From contig JALWDU010000046.1 in assembly GCA_027036735.1 (NCBI GenBank), positions 1-38,706 on the forward strand: a DNA stretch of 38,706 nt, given 5' to 3'. Below, in pieces: positions 17,766 to 25,845 of this stretch. This DNA is from Aquificales bacterium. GTDB lineage: Bacteria > Aquificota > Aquificia > Aquificales > QOAS01. A program made the position numbers and the translations under genes. How positions within the stretch are numbered: the stretch's first letter is position 1; the number at the start of each line of letters is the position of its first letter. A model generated the notes under the pieces. That model searched no databases and had not been told where the DNA came from. It saw nothing but the letters and a program-made list of their open reading frames with translations.

Positions 17766-19076
17766 TTAGAACTGAACTTGGAATGCGAGGGTGAGGTCGT
17801 TGTTGGAATCGTCGTTGCTATTCCTGGGGTCAAAGCCGTTCTTGTCGTAGTCGTAGTGGTTCCATTGGAATACGATTTTTGCGTTCTGACCGGCGAGGTA
17901 GTAGGGTATAGCAATTGCCCACATGTTGGGTTTTACATCTAAGTCACTAGTTTCAACCTTGGTTTTTTGGTATTTGAAGTAAGCACCGAGTTTGCCAAGC
18001 CAGATTTGTTGGTCGAGTAGGGCACCGACGGTGAGGTAGTAAGTCTTAATCTTATCTAAATAAACGACACCATTACCAGTGTCTAAAGGTAGGTTATCGC
18101 CATCGGTGTAAACGTAGCCGGCTTCTACCTTAGGAACGAGAGGCAGACCTTGGTAAGCGAGTTTTTGCTCCCAGTTAGCATCAACAGTCCAGGATTTGAA
18201 GGTGAAGCTTGCGGTTCCGATGTCGAGTTTGCTAGCTCCATAACCAAAACCAAAGGTGAGCTCTTTCTTTTGACCGAAGTAGGTTTCCTTGTGGAGGTAA
18301 CCCTTATCGGCTTGGAAACCGAGGTTAGTGGGGGTGAATTCTACCCTGAAGACGTATCCGAGATTATCTTTACCGCTACCCGCTACAACTTCGCCGGCAT
18401 TGTGGTCACCGAAACCGTCGTAAATACCTACGTAGTATTTAACCATTCCGTTGAGAACGTTACCCCAAACGGTTACGCCGGCATCTCTGGAGAAGTCACC
18501 TTCATCAGTAGTTCCGGTAATAGCTACTGCATTACCGAGGGTGGGACCACCCAATACATTGGAAGTAGTTAGATGTATCTGTGCCGCGGAATTAGCTATG
18601 TTTAAAGTAGGTAAAATTTGGTCTTTGTATGCACCACCAACGGTTACCCATCCATCTTGGGGCATGAAAATGGTGTTGTATCTGTCAACCAAAGTAGCCC
18701 TGGAGAAGGGTACCCTGTAGTAACCCGCCATTACGTTGAGTTCATTTGCGAAGTGGAAGTTGATGAATGCATCCCTAACCTTGGTGGTAGTGGTAGCTTC
18801 GTGGGAAGTTTTTGCACCGGTTACGGCGAAGTCCAAGTTTGCACCGAATTGAACGATGGGGTTGAGTTGACCGCTGAAGTAAACCCTAGCGTTTTGGATG
18901 GTAAAGTCTATAGCGTTGTCCTTACCGCCGTTAGCGGCGTCTTCGAGGGATTGACCGTAGATTTGCAGTTTTAGACCGAAGTTTGCAAAGGTTTGGTCGG
19001 AAACTTTAAGCAAAGCCGCGTTAGCGGTTATGGCGGTTCCGGTAAGGGCTGCGATAGCCAACAATGCCTTTCTCAT
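17766..19076 (-). CDS. Outer-membrane porin-like beta-barrel protein
   Basis: 436 aa with signal peptide (MRKALLAIAALTGTAITANA), alternating beta-barrel composition, C-terminal aromatic ...LTLAFQVQF. Confidence 0.85.
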   Translation of the reverse strand: MRKALLAIAALTGTAITANAALLKVSDQTFANFGLKLQIYGQSLEDAANGGKDNAIDFTIQNARVYFSGQLNPIVQFGANLDFAVTGAKTSHEATTTTKVRDAFINFHFANELNVMAGYYRVPFSRATLVDRYNTIFMPQDGWVTVGGAYKDQILPTLNIANSAAQIHLTTSNVLGGPTLGNAVAITGTTDEGDFSRDAGVTVWGNVLNGMVKYYVGIYDGFGDHNAGEVVAGSGKDNLGYVFRVEFTPTNLGFQADKGYLHKETYFGQKKELTFGFGYGASKLDIGTASFTFKSWTVDANWEQKLAYQGLPLVPKVEAGYVYTDGDNLPLDTGNGVVYLDKIKTYYLTVGALLDQQIWLGKLGAYFKYQKTKVETSDLDVKPNMWAIAIPYYLAGQNAKIVFQWNHYDYDKNGFDPRNSNDDSNNDLTLAFQVQF

Positions 19077-19107
19077 GCTTTAACCTCCTAACGATTTGGT
19101 TAACTAT

Positions 19108-19146
19108 CTGTTAACAGAATTATAGGTTTGCCCTGTTTATCGTCAA
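19108..19146 (-). promoter_or_regulatory. Sigma70-like promoter of porin gene with CTGTTAACAG palindrome near the predicted TSS
   Basis: Minus strand TTGACG-N16-TATAAT followed by TCTGTTAACAG. Confidence 0.7.
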
Positions 19147-19221
19147 CGAATTTTGCGTTTTTGCAAAAGGGGGTGAAAAAGTTTCCAAAAGATCATTGAC
19201 GGAAAAATTTTTTACCTACCT

Positions 19222-20463
19222 TTAAGAGTGTATTAAAAATATGGCGGTTTCCAAAAATAGAAGAAATATCAAAAGCAACCACTTTTTGGGGATTGGAAGG
19301 GCTACCGCAACCAGTGCCAGGATGGTAAGCGGATATATCTCCCACTTGGGGATGGTTGGAGTGTTGATGTAAACCGTTTCGGGGATTGTGCGAAAAACTC
19401 CCTCAAAGAGGTTCGCCGTTAGGTGTTGGACTTCCAAAAGGGGGGTAAAACTCCAAAGGGTTAACCCGTTTAGGAGGGATACGAGTATGAAGGCAACCGC
19501 CAGGGGTGTAAAAATCCATGCGAATAGAAATCCACCGAAGGATAGATAGTGAAAGGTGTATACCAGTAGGGGTGATATCGCGACGCTAACCACCAGTGTG
19601 GCTTCCAAACCCAAGAATTTCCCGAAAAAGTTCCTAAAGAAATTCTCTTCCGGAGTTCTACCTCCGCCGTAGTAAAGGATTAGTGACAGCGAAGCCAAAT
19701 AACTAAGCCAAAAGCCGATATTAAAGACCCAATAGGGAAAGAGTGCTATCCAAAGGATTGCCGCCAAAATCAGGGCTTTAAGGGAACTGTAACGTCTTTC
19801 CAAGATTTTGGCGCTTAAAAAGAGTAAAAACGACATAAAGGCGCGGTAGGCAGGCGCTTTTGGAAAGAGTATTAGAAAGGTGAAAAAGGTAAAGAATGCC
19901 AGAGCAAGCCAATATCTAAGTTTCCACCTCACCGGGAAAATTAGGAAGAAGGTAAAAATTAAGGCGTAGTGGAGACCGGATATAACGATTATGTGGTAAA
20001 TCCCCAAATGGGACATTTTGAGCTTTTCCTTTCGGGAAAACCAGTTTTCTCCGAAAAGGAGGGCGGAACCGAGTTTCTTTTCAAATTTACTTTTTGCGGT
20101 TTTTAAAAATCTCTCCTTTAGAAGAGTATGGATTTTTACCCTCAACCGCTGAAGGGAACTTCTATATATCTTTAGTTTTTCCGCATAAAGGCGGAAACCG
20201 TAGGCTTTTCCCCACACATCAACGGTGTCGGAGACAAAGAGTTTTTTTCCCTTAGGGGGATAGAGCTTGAAGATTAGACCTTTGTCCGTTTTTATATAAA
20301 CCATCCCGTAGGAGGTGTTTATCACTTCCCCCTTTAGGTGGACACTTCCAAAAAGTTTTCCCCTCTTTGTGGGATGCAGTAGGGCGTTGGAAAGCACCGC
20401 AAGGAGGGGAAGGAGGAGGATTAAAGTCCATTTGTGGCGGTAAAGAAATTTTTTCAATTCCAT
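19222..20463 (-). CDS. comEC: ComEC/Rec2-family competence membrane protein, short form
   Basis: HIIVISGLHYALIFTFF motif, multiple TM segments, N-terminal DUF4131-like OB region; no C-terminal beta-lactamase domain. Confidence 0.85.
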   Translation of the reverse strand: MELKKFLYRHKWTLILLLPLLAVLSNALLHPTKRGKLFGSVHLKGEVINTSYGMVYIKTDKGLIFKLYPPKGKKLFVSDTVDVWGKAYGFRLYAEKLKIYRSSLQRLRVKIHTLLKERFLKTAKSKFEKKLGSALLFGENWFSRKEKLKMSHLGIYHIIVISGLHYALIFTFFLIFPVRWKLRYWLALAFFTFFTFLILFPKAPAYRAFMSFLLFLSAKILERRYSSLKALILAAILWIALFPYWVFNIGFWLSYLASLSLILYYGGGRTPEENFFRNFFGKFLGLEATLVVSVAISPLLVYTFHYLSFGGFLFAWIFTPLAVAFILVSLLNGLTLWSFTPLLEVQHLTANLFEGVFRTIPETVYINTPTIPKWEIYPLTILALVAVALPIPKKWLLLIFLLFLETAIFLIHS

Positions 20464-20495
20464 AGGCGGGGTTTAAAAGGTCAAATTTAAACCCA

Positions 20496-21047
20496 ATGGG
20501 GGAGGTATTTAAAAAGGTTTTAACCCGCCAATTGGGAAGGAAGCCCAAGGGAGATTTTAAGGTAATACGTTTGTGTAAATTCGGGTTTCCCCAGGTTATT
20601 AAAAACCCGCCGCTGGTGGACGGAAAACCTTTTCCCACCATATTTTGGCTTACATGTCCCCACCTCGTAAAGGAGGTTTCCCGCCTCGAAGAGGCGGGCT
20701 ATATCTCAAAGTTTGAAGAAAAGTTGAGGAGGGACGAACGCTTTAGGCACCGCTACCTAAAAGCCCACTCCTTCGAAAGGATGTTGAGAAAGCCCTTTAT
20801 TCCCCAAAACTTACCAAAGGTTGTGAAGAAAAAACTCCTATCGGTGGGTGTCGGAGGTATAGAAAACCCCTTAGGGGTGAAATGTTTGCACCTCCACTTG
20901 GCGTCTTATTTGGGAGGTGTTCCCAACCCTATAGGGGAAGAGGTTTCAAAATTAATCCCCTCTTTGGAATGTAGAGATAACTACTGCGGGCGCAGACTTT
21001 TTGATAAGGAAAACCTAAATTTAAAGGGTTATGGGAAGCTTCGATAA
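20496..21047 (+). CDS. DUF501 family protein
   Basis: FPTIFWLTCPHLVKEVSRLEEAGYI and GIENPLGVKCLHLHLASYLGGVPNPIG motifs typical of DUF501. Confidence 0.85.
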   Translation: MGEVFKKVLTRQLGRKPKGDFKVIRLCKFGFPQVIKNPPLVDGKPFPTIFWLTCPHLVKEVSRLEEAGYISKFEEKLRRDERFRHRYLKAHSFERMLRKPFIPQNLPKVVKKKLLSVGVGGIENPLGVKCLHLHLASYLGGVPNPIGEEVSKLIPSLECRDNYCGRRLFDKENLNLKGYGKLR

Positions 21048-21744
21048 GTTGGAGTTTAAGTTAAAGCACGCCGAGAGGACTCTCGTTTTTGAAAAGATAG
21101 GCAACCCCGAAAAGGAAAGGGAATTTGAGATTCGCTCCTTGAGGGATTGGGGTTTCGATTTGCTCCTCGTCTGGCATAGGGGAAAACTTACCTATCTCCT
21201 CCAAAAGGAGGGTTTGAGGGAAAAGGGCGAAACCTTTGTTGAGGAAGAGGAGGAATACACCGTCGAGGAGGTTTTAGAGGAACTTCCAAAGGATACATCC
21301 ATTTTCGCCCGTGTAGAGGAGAGGGACGGGGAGGCTTATATCCTCGTCGAGATTAGGCATATAGAAAAGAAATGGGGTGAGGGAACCCTTATTTTGAACG
21401 TCCCCGCGGCGGAGTTACTAATCGCATTCTTCCGTAAAAAGGGTTTGGACAGACTCTACAACTACGTCGAGAGTGTGGGAATAACGACCGAATTCTTCCA
21501 CCAAAGGGGTCAGCCGACCATTCCCCTACCTTACAAGAAACTCCCCGCAGGGGCTAAGGATTTCATTAAGAGAACTAAAGAGATTTTCGACCTGGTCGGT
21601 TTCGGAAGACTATCGCTCGCCTACTACGGGAAGGACAAAAATAAGGACAGCAAATATAGGGTCTTCCTAACCCTACCTACCGTTGACCTCTTCGACCTCT
21701 GGATTGCCGAAAAGTTGAATAACTCCTTTAAGGTTTTCAAATAA
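21031..21744 (+). CDS. Hypothetical protein
   Basis: 237 aa ORF overlapping DUF501 3' end by 17 bp; no family recognised. Confidence 0.7.
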   Translation: MGSFDKLEFKLKHAERTLVFEKIGNPEKEREFEIRSLRDWGFDLLLVWHRGKLTYLLQKEGLREKGETFVEEEEEYTVEEVLEELPKDTSIFARVEERDGEAYILVEIRHIEKKWGEGTLILNVPAAELLIAFFRKKGLDRLYNYVESVGITTEFFHQRGQPTIPLPYKKLPAGAKDFIKRTKEIFDLVGFGRLSLAYYGKDKNKDSKYRVFLTLPTVDLFDLWIAEKLNNSFKVFK

Positions 21745-21852
21745 AAAACTTCCCCTTTATAGGTTTCCCCATTTTTGGATATTCCCTTTAACGGGTTCTT
21801 TTTTTAGGCGTTTCCCCTTTGAGGTGTATTTCTACTGCAAAACTCCATTTGA

Positions 21853-21881
21853 TTGACATCTTTAATTATCCACCATTTAAT
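21853..21881 (+). promoter_or_regulatory. Candidate sigma70-like promoter in AT-rich desert
   Basis: TTGACA-N17-TTTAAT. Confidence 0.35.
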
Positions 21882-22231
21882 GTCAAGTGTCAAAAATGAC
21901 ATATTACCTTAAGCGTGTCAAAGGGATTTTTTAACCCTTTTGAGGTAAATCAAATCTATTAACTTTGTTAAACCCATTACTTGGTAATTATGTGTGGATT
22001 TAATCCTCTTTTTGGAACACCTATTGCATGAATTCCTTAATTGGTTTGTTTAATTCCACCAATTGTAGGAAGTTTTATGAATTTCTCCCTTAAAAGGGAC
22101 AATTATTTTTGCTGTTTAACTGTTAAATAGTTAAAATTTCTCCCCATTCTTAGGAATAAATCCCAATCAATGTTATGTCAAGTTTTATGGTTTGTATTTG
22201 GTTTTTGTTATAAACCCTTTGAAGTTTGGGC

Positions 22232-22260
22232 TTGACTTTTAACCCTCTTTATGGTATTTA
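22232..22260 (+). promoter_or_regulatory. Candidate promoter reading toward structured element and CRISPR array
   Basis: TTGACT-N17-TATTTA; predicted start ~22266. Confidence 0.45.
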
Positions 22261-22264
22261 TCAA

Positions 22265-22406
22265 AATTGAGTATTGGGTTCGGCTCCTTGGCAACTGAAT
22301 ATTGTCAAGATTTACCAAACCCGCATGGGAGTAGAGTTATCGTTCCCCTCCTACTGCGATGCGGGTTTGAGGTATGTATATACCTATTTGTGGGGTTTTT
22401 CAATTC
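22265..22406 (+). ncRNA. Putative structured RNA / CRISPR leader transcript with three consecutive hairpins
   Basis: AATTGA (22265-22270) complementary to TCAATT near 22401; hairpin CTTGGCAA-CTGAATA-TTGTCAAG (22287-22309); hairpin AAACCCGCAT...ATGCGGGTTT (22317-22368, inner AGTAG/CTACT); hairpin GGTAT-GTAT-ATACC (22371-22384). Confidence 0.4.
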
Positions 22407-22442
22407 TAAAAGTTAGATGTGATGCGACCCTCAAAGCCAAGG

Positions 22443-22710
22443 GTTGCAGTAATGCCCGCTAAATGCGGGATTGCGACCACACGGGGTGGGTTTCCCTTAC
22501 TACCTTTACCTCTATTCCCAGTTGCAGTAATGCCTGCTAAATGCGGGATTGCGACTGATGTAGTATTTTCAGTAATGCATACTTTCTTTTGCATTCCCGT
22601 TGCAGTAATGCCCGCTAAACGCGGGATTGCGACGTGGTAATAACCTCAAAATCCACTAACTCCCCTTGGGGGTTTGTTGCAATAATGCCCGCTAAATGCG
22701 GGATTAAAAC
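22443..22710 (+). CRISPR. CRISPR-like mini-array: four 35-nt repeats, three spacers (43, 43, 42 nt)
   Basis: Repeats at 22443-22477, 22521-22555, 22599-22633, 22676-22710; consensus GTTGCAGTAATGCCCGCTAAATGCGGGATTGCGAC with CCCGC-TAAAT-GCGGG hairpin; last repeat diverged (GTTGCAATAA...GGGATTAAAAC). Confidence 0.88.
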
Positions 22711-22737
22711 TTTTTTCTTATCGAAAAAAGCTTTTAA
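22704..22737. repeat. Inverted repeat capping the distal end of the array
   Basis: TTAAAA-CTTTTTTC-ttatc-GAAAAAAG-c-TTTTAA; overlaps the last 7 nt of the terminal repeat. Confidence 0.7.
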
Positions 22738-22906
22738 AACCTCCAAATCCGTTGAAAATTTTTAGAAAAATCCCGTTCTTGGGGAAAAAAGTTTTGGAAG
22801 TTAACCCCTAAAGGGTGTTGATGGAAACAATCCTTAAATAGGAAATTTTCTATAACCGCCAAAGGTGGTTAAGGTTAAAGGAGAAAACTATAAAGGGTGG
22901 AAAAAC

Positions 22907-23173
22907 TCAAGAAACCGCCTTTTGTTGTTTGTATTGGTTGAATTTAGCCCAAATGAGGTCTTTTAAGTGAAGTTTTTCCCTTTTGAGTTGTTCGAGTTCC
23001 ATTTCGAGAGCGTGGCTCATGGGGTTGTGCTTTTCGAGTTTATCGGTTTTTACGTTTAGTTCGTAGTGTCTGTCAACCCATTCCTTAAATTGTTCGTCGG
23101 TTTCGTAAAGTTCCGTAAAGAGTTTTTTGTCCTCTTCGTTGGTTAGTTCCTTCAAAAAGAGTCCTTTTTTCAT
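22907..23173 (-). CDS. DUF465/YdcH-like small helical protein
   Basis: 88 aa; ELEQLKREKLHLKDLIWAKFNQY C-terminal pattern of the DUF465 family. Confidence 0.65.
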   Translation of the reverse strand: MKKGLFLKELTNEEDKKLFTELYETDEQFKEWVDRHYELNVKTDKLEKHNPMSHALEMELEQLKREKLHLKDLIWAKFNQYKQQKAVS

Positions 23174-23264
23174 CCAAAAACCTCCTTTAGGCTTTGAAGA
23201 AAAACTTAAAACACCAAAATAGGTTTTACAAGTCTTGAAGTTTCAAAAAGAGATTGGATAAGAT

Positions 23265-24293
23265 TTAATCCTTTAAGAGGTTTTTCAGTTTTTCGTAAAC
23301 CTTTGGAAGTTTGTTTAGAACTGCGTAAATTTTCTTCCACCTATCCCACTCCATAGCCGGTAGCAAAGCCCCGTAAACTTTTCCCGACTTTAGGTTTTTG
23401 GTAACCCCCGATTTCGCCACAATGGTAACCCGCTCCCCTATCTTTATGTGGTCGGCGACGCCCACCTGTCCCGCCAAAACGGAGTAGTCCCCTATCTCCA
23501 CACTTCCCGAAAGCCCTACCTGACTGACGAGTATTACACCCCTGCCGAGGCGGTCGTTATGCGCCACCTGAACGAGGTTGTCTATCTTACTCCCCTCCCC
23601 TATACGGGTTTCCTCCAAAAGGGGGCGGTCTATACATGTATTTGCCCCTATTTCGGCGTTGTCCTCTATAACGGTAATCCCAATATGGGGAAGTCTCAAA
23701 TGTTCTCCCTTGTAAGGGACGAAACCGAAACCCTCCTTCCCTACCACCGCACCGGGGTAAATGCGGACATTTTTACCTATAAGGGTGTTTGGAAAAATTA
23801 CCGCATTTGGGAAGATAATTGTTCCATCCCCTATTTGGACGTTATCGCCGATATAACACCCGGGGTAGATTTTGACGTTGTTTCCTATCCTCGTGTTGGA
23901 ACCTATAAATACGAAATCCCCTATGTAGGTGTTTTCCCCTATCTCCACACCTTCGGAGATGGTTGCCCTTTCAGAGATACCGCAGGGGTGATTTTCTGGG
24001 TATATTTCCCTAAGGAGGAGCGCCAAGGCGAGGCGGGGGTTATCCACCTCGAGGACGTTGGTTTTATTTTCCAACCCTTCCAAAGGGAGACCCTTTTTTA
24101 CCACCAAAAGAGTTGGTATTTTCGAAAGCTCCTTCAGGTGTTTTTTCTCGGAAATTACCACCGCACAGGGGTTTTCCACATTTTTTGGGGAACATACGCG
24201 GTCGATATAAACTTTTTCCCAACCCTCTTTTGGTGGGAGGTTTAAAAGCTCCGCCACCCTTTGGAGGGATATTTTTCTACCCTTTGGAGGCAT
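23265..24293 (-). CDS. lpxD: UDP-3-O-(3-hydroxymyristoyl)glucosamine N-acyltransferase
   Basis: Hexapeptide repeats, VGKEGFGFVPYKGEHLRLPHIG, IGANTCIDRPLLEETRIGEGSKIDNLVQVAHN. Confidence 0.96.
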   Translation of the reverse strand: MPPKGRKISLQRVAELLNLPPKEGWEKVYIDRVCSPKNVENPCAVVISEKKHLKELSKIPTLLVVKKGLPLEGLENKTNVLEVDNPRLALALLLREIYPENHPCGISERATISEGVEIGENTYIGDFVFIGSNTRIGNNVKIYPGCYIGDNVQIGDGTIIFPNAVIFPNTLIGKNVRIYPGAVVGKEGFGFVPYKGEHLRLPHIGITVIEDNAEIGANTCIDRPLLEETRIGEGSKIDNLVQVAHNDRLGRGVILVSQVGLSGSVEIGDYSVLAGQVGVADHIKIGERVTIVAKSGVTKNLKSGKVYGALLPAMEWDRWKKIYAVLNKLPKVYEKLKNLLKD

Positions 24294-24353
24294 ACTAAGT
24301 CTTTAGCTTATACCCCAAAGTGGGAATTATGAGAAATAGACCCTCTTAAAGGA

Positions 24354-25133
24354 TTACGTTTCTTTTAGAAGTCCCTCCTCTTTAAGCCACTTTTTAACCT
24401 TTTCGAGTGGGAGCTTTAAAACCTTCGCTATTTTTTCGGGAGACCAGCGGGTGGCTTTGTAGAGGTTTATAACATCCTCGCGGGCCTTTTTTTCCATACC
24501 TTCCAAAAAGAGAGGGTGCTTTTCCACGGTAATAGGCATCTTTTCAACCTCCCTACGGAGTAAATTTAACCTTTTCGGTCTAAGCCCCGCAATGTGCAGA
24601 AGGTAGTTTAGATACTTCTCCCTTTTGGGTTGGGGTAAAGATAGGAATTTGGTTAACAACTCTTTGAGGGTTCTATCTTCGTTTTCCATCCTACAGAGGA
24701 TAGAGAGAACCCAATCGCTCGGCTCATTTGAGGTTAAGAGCAAAGAACAATCAATGTTATTTAGGTCTATTAACCGATATTCAAACCTTAAAGTGTTTGT
24801 TTCTACAATAGGGGACATCCTTTTTAGGGGTTTCTCACCGACATATACCACTGCTTGGTGTGGGATTTTCCCATAGTTTTCCAAAATTAGGAGGTGGTAA
24901 TAAAGCATTCTTAAACCCATCTTGGGGTCGTCGGTTGATTGCAACTCTAGGTGGTAAATTTCTCCCTTATGTTCCACTATTAGGTCTGCTTCCCTTTCAA
25001 ACAACTTTGGGAGTTTTACATCTAAAAACTTCGCCTCTTTAGGGTCGAAAGTTTGATTGAAAACCAAACCCAAGAAGTGGACGGGAATATCCTTTATCAA
25101 TCTCCTTAGAGGGATGTCGTAGGTTTTCGACAT
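24354..25133 (-). CDS. Rpn/PD-(D/E)XK nuclease-family putative transposase-like protein
   Basis: READLIVEHKGEIYHLELQSTDDPKMGLRMLYYHLLI nuclease core; C-terminal HTH-like WSPEKIAKVLKLPLEKVKKWLKEEG. Confidence 0.8.
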   Translation of the reverse strand: MSKTYDIPLRRLIKDIPVHFLGLVFNQTFDPKEAKFLDVKLPKLFEREADLIVEHKGEIYHLELQSTDDPKMGLRMLYYHLLILENYGKIPHQAVVYVGEKPLKRMSPIVETNTLRFEYRLIDLNNIDCSLLLTSNEPSDWVLSILCRMENEDRTLKELLTKFLSLPQPKREKYLNYLLHIAGLRPKRLNLLRREVEKMPITVEKHPLFLEGMEKKAREDVINLYKATRWSPEKIAKVLKLPLEKVKKWLKEEGLLKET

Positions 25134-25178
25134 TTGGAAGGTATTTTCCCTCCCAAGGGAATCTTAAATTCTTAGCTT

Positions 25179-25844
25179 ATGGAGAAGAGGTCTATTATCG
25201 TCCTTCTGTCGGGGGGGATGGATAGTGCAACCCTTCTGTGGTTGGCAAAGAAAGAATTTGAGGAGGTCTATGCGATATCCTTCGACTACGGACAGCGCCA
25301 CCGTGTGGAGCTTGAATACGCTAAGGAGCTAGCTCGTTTAGCGGGTGTCAAAGAGCACTTTATCGTGGAGGTTCCCCACTACCGCGCCATCAAAGGTTCG
25401 GCGCTTATAGACGAGAGCGTTGAAGTCCCTTCGGGGGAGTATCCGGAAAACGAACCTCCGATAACCACCGTTCCGATGAGGAATTTGATATTTCTCTCGA
25501 TAGCTTCCTCCTTTGCCGATGCCTACAGTATTCCCTACATAGGTATAGGGGTTCACGCGCTCGACGTTCCCTATCCCGATTGCCGTCCCGAATTCATAGC
25601 CGCCGCGGAAGCCGCAATAAACGCCGGGTCGGTATACGTGGCGAAAACAAAAAATCGGGTTCACATCTACGCCCCCTTTTTGGGAATGAGTAAAGTCGAT
25701 ATCGCAAAGCTGGGTGTCAAATTGGGTGTTCCCTACGACAAAACCTATTCCTGCTACAGGGGAACCGAACCCCCCTGTGGGGAGTGCCCCACCTGTGTGC
25801 AGAGAGAGGAGGCTCTAAGGGAGGCGGGTTACCGCCGTTCTTAA
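25179..25844 (+). CDS. queC: 7-cyano-7-deazaguanine synthase
   Basis: VLLSGGMDSATLLWLA, SFDYGQRH, VPMRNLIFLSIA, SCYRG..PCGECPTCVQRE. Confidence 0.97.
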   Translation: MEKRSIIVLLSGGMDSATLLWLAKKEFEEVYAISFDYGQRHRVELEYAKELARLAGVKEHFIVEVPHYRAIKGSALIDESVEVPSGEYPENEPPITTVPMRNLIFLSIASSFADAYSIPYIGIGVHALDVPYPDCRPEFIAAAEAAINAGSVYVAKTKNRVHIYAPFLGMSKVDIAKLGVKLGVPYDKTYSCYRGTEPPCGECPTCVQREEALREAGYRRS

Positions 25845-25845
25845 A

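Noticed and set aside
22265-22406. Identity of the structured element as SRP RNA, tmRNA, RNase P, a group II intron domain V or a retron msr
   Set aside because: None of the hallmark motifs are visible and there is no reverse transcriptase gene nearby.
22418-22428. GATGCGAC before the first repeat as a degenerate extra CRISPR repeat
   Set aside because: Only 7-8 nt match and its spacing (~49 nt) does not fit the ~78-nt unit.
22274-22640. ORFs 22274..22462 (+), 22406..22594 (-) and 22419..22640 (+)
   Set aside because: They run across CRISPR repeats and leader; the repeated peptide (VAVMPAKCGIAT) is simply the translated repeat.
22855-22880. AACCGCC-AAA-GGTGGTT hairpin as terminator of the DUF465 gene
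   Set aside because: On the minus strand it contains an A-C mismatch and no T-tract follows; too weak to call.
23448-24245. 265-aa plus-strand ORF antisense to lpxD
   Set aside because: Shadow ORF of lpxD; repetitive composition mirrors hexapeptide repeats.
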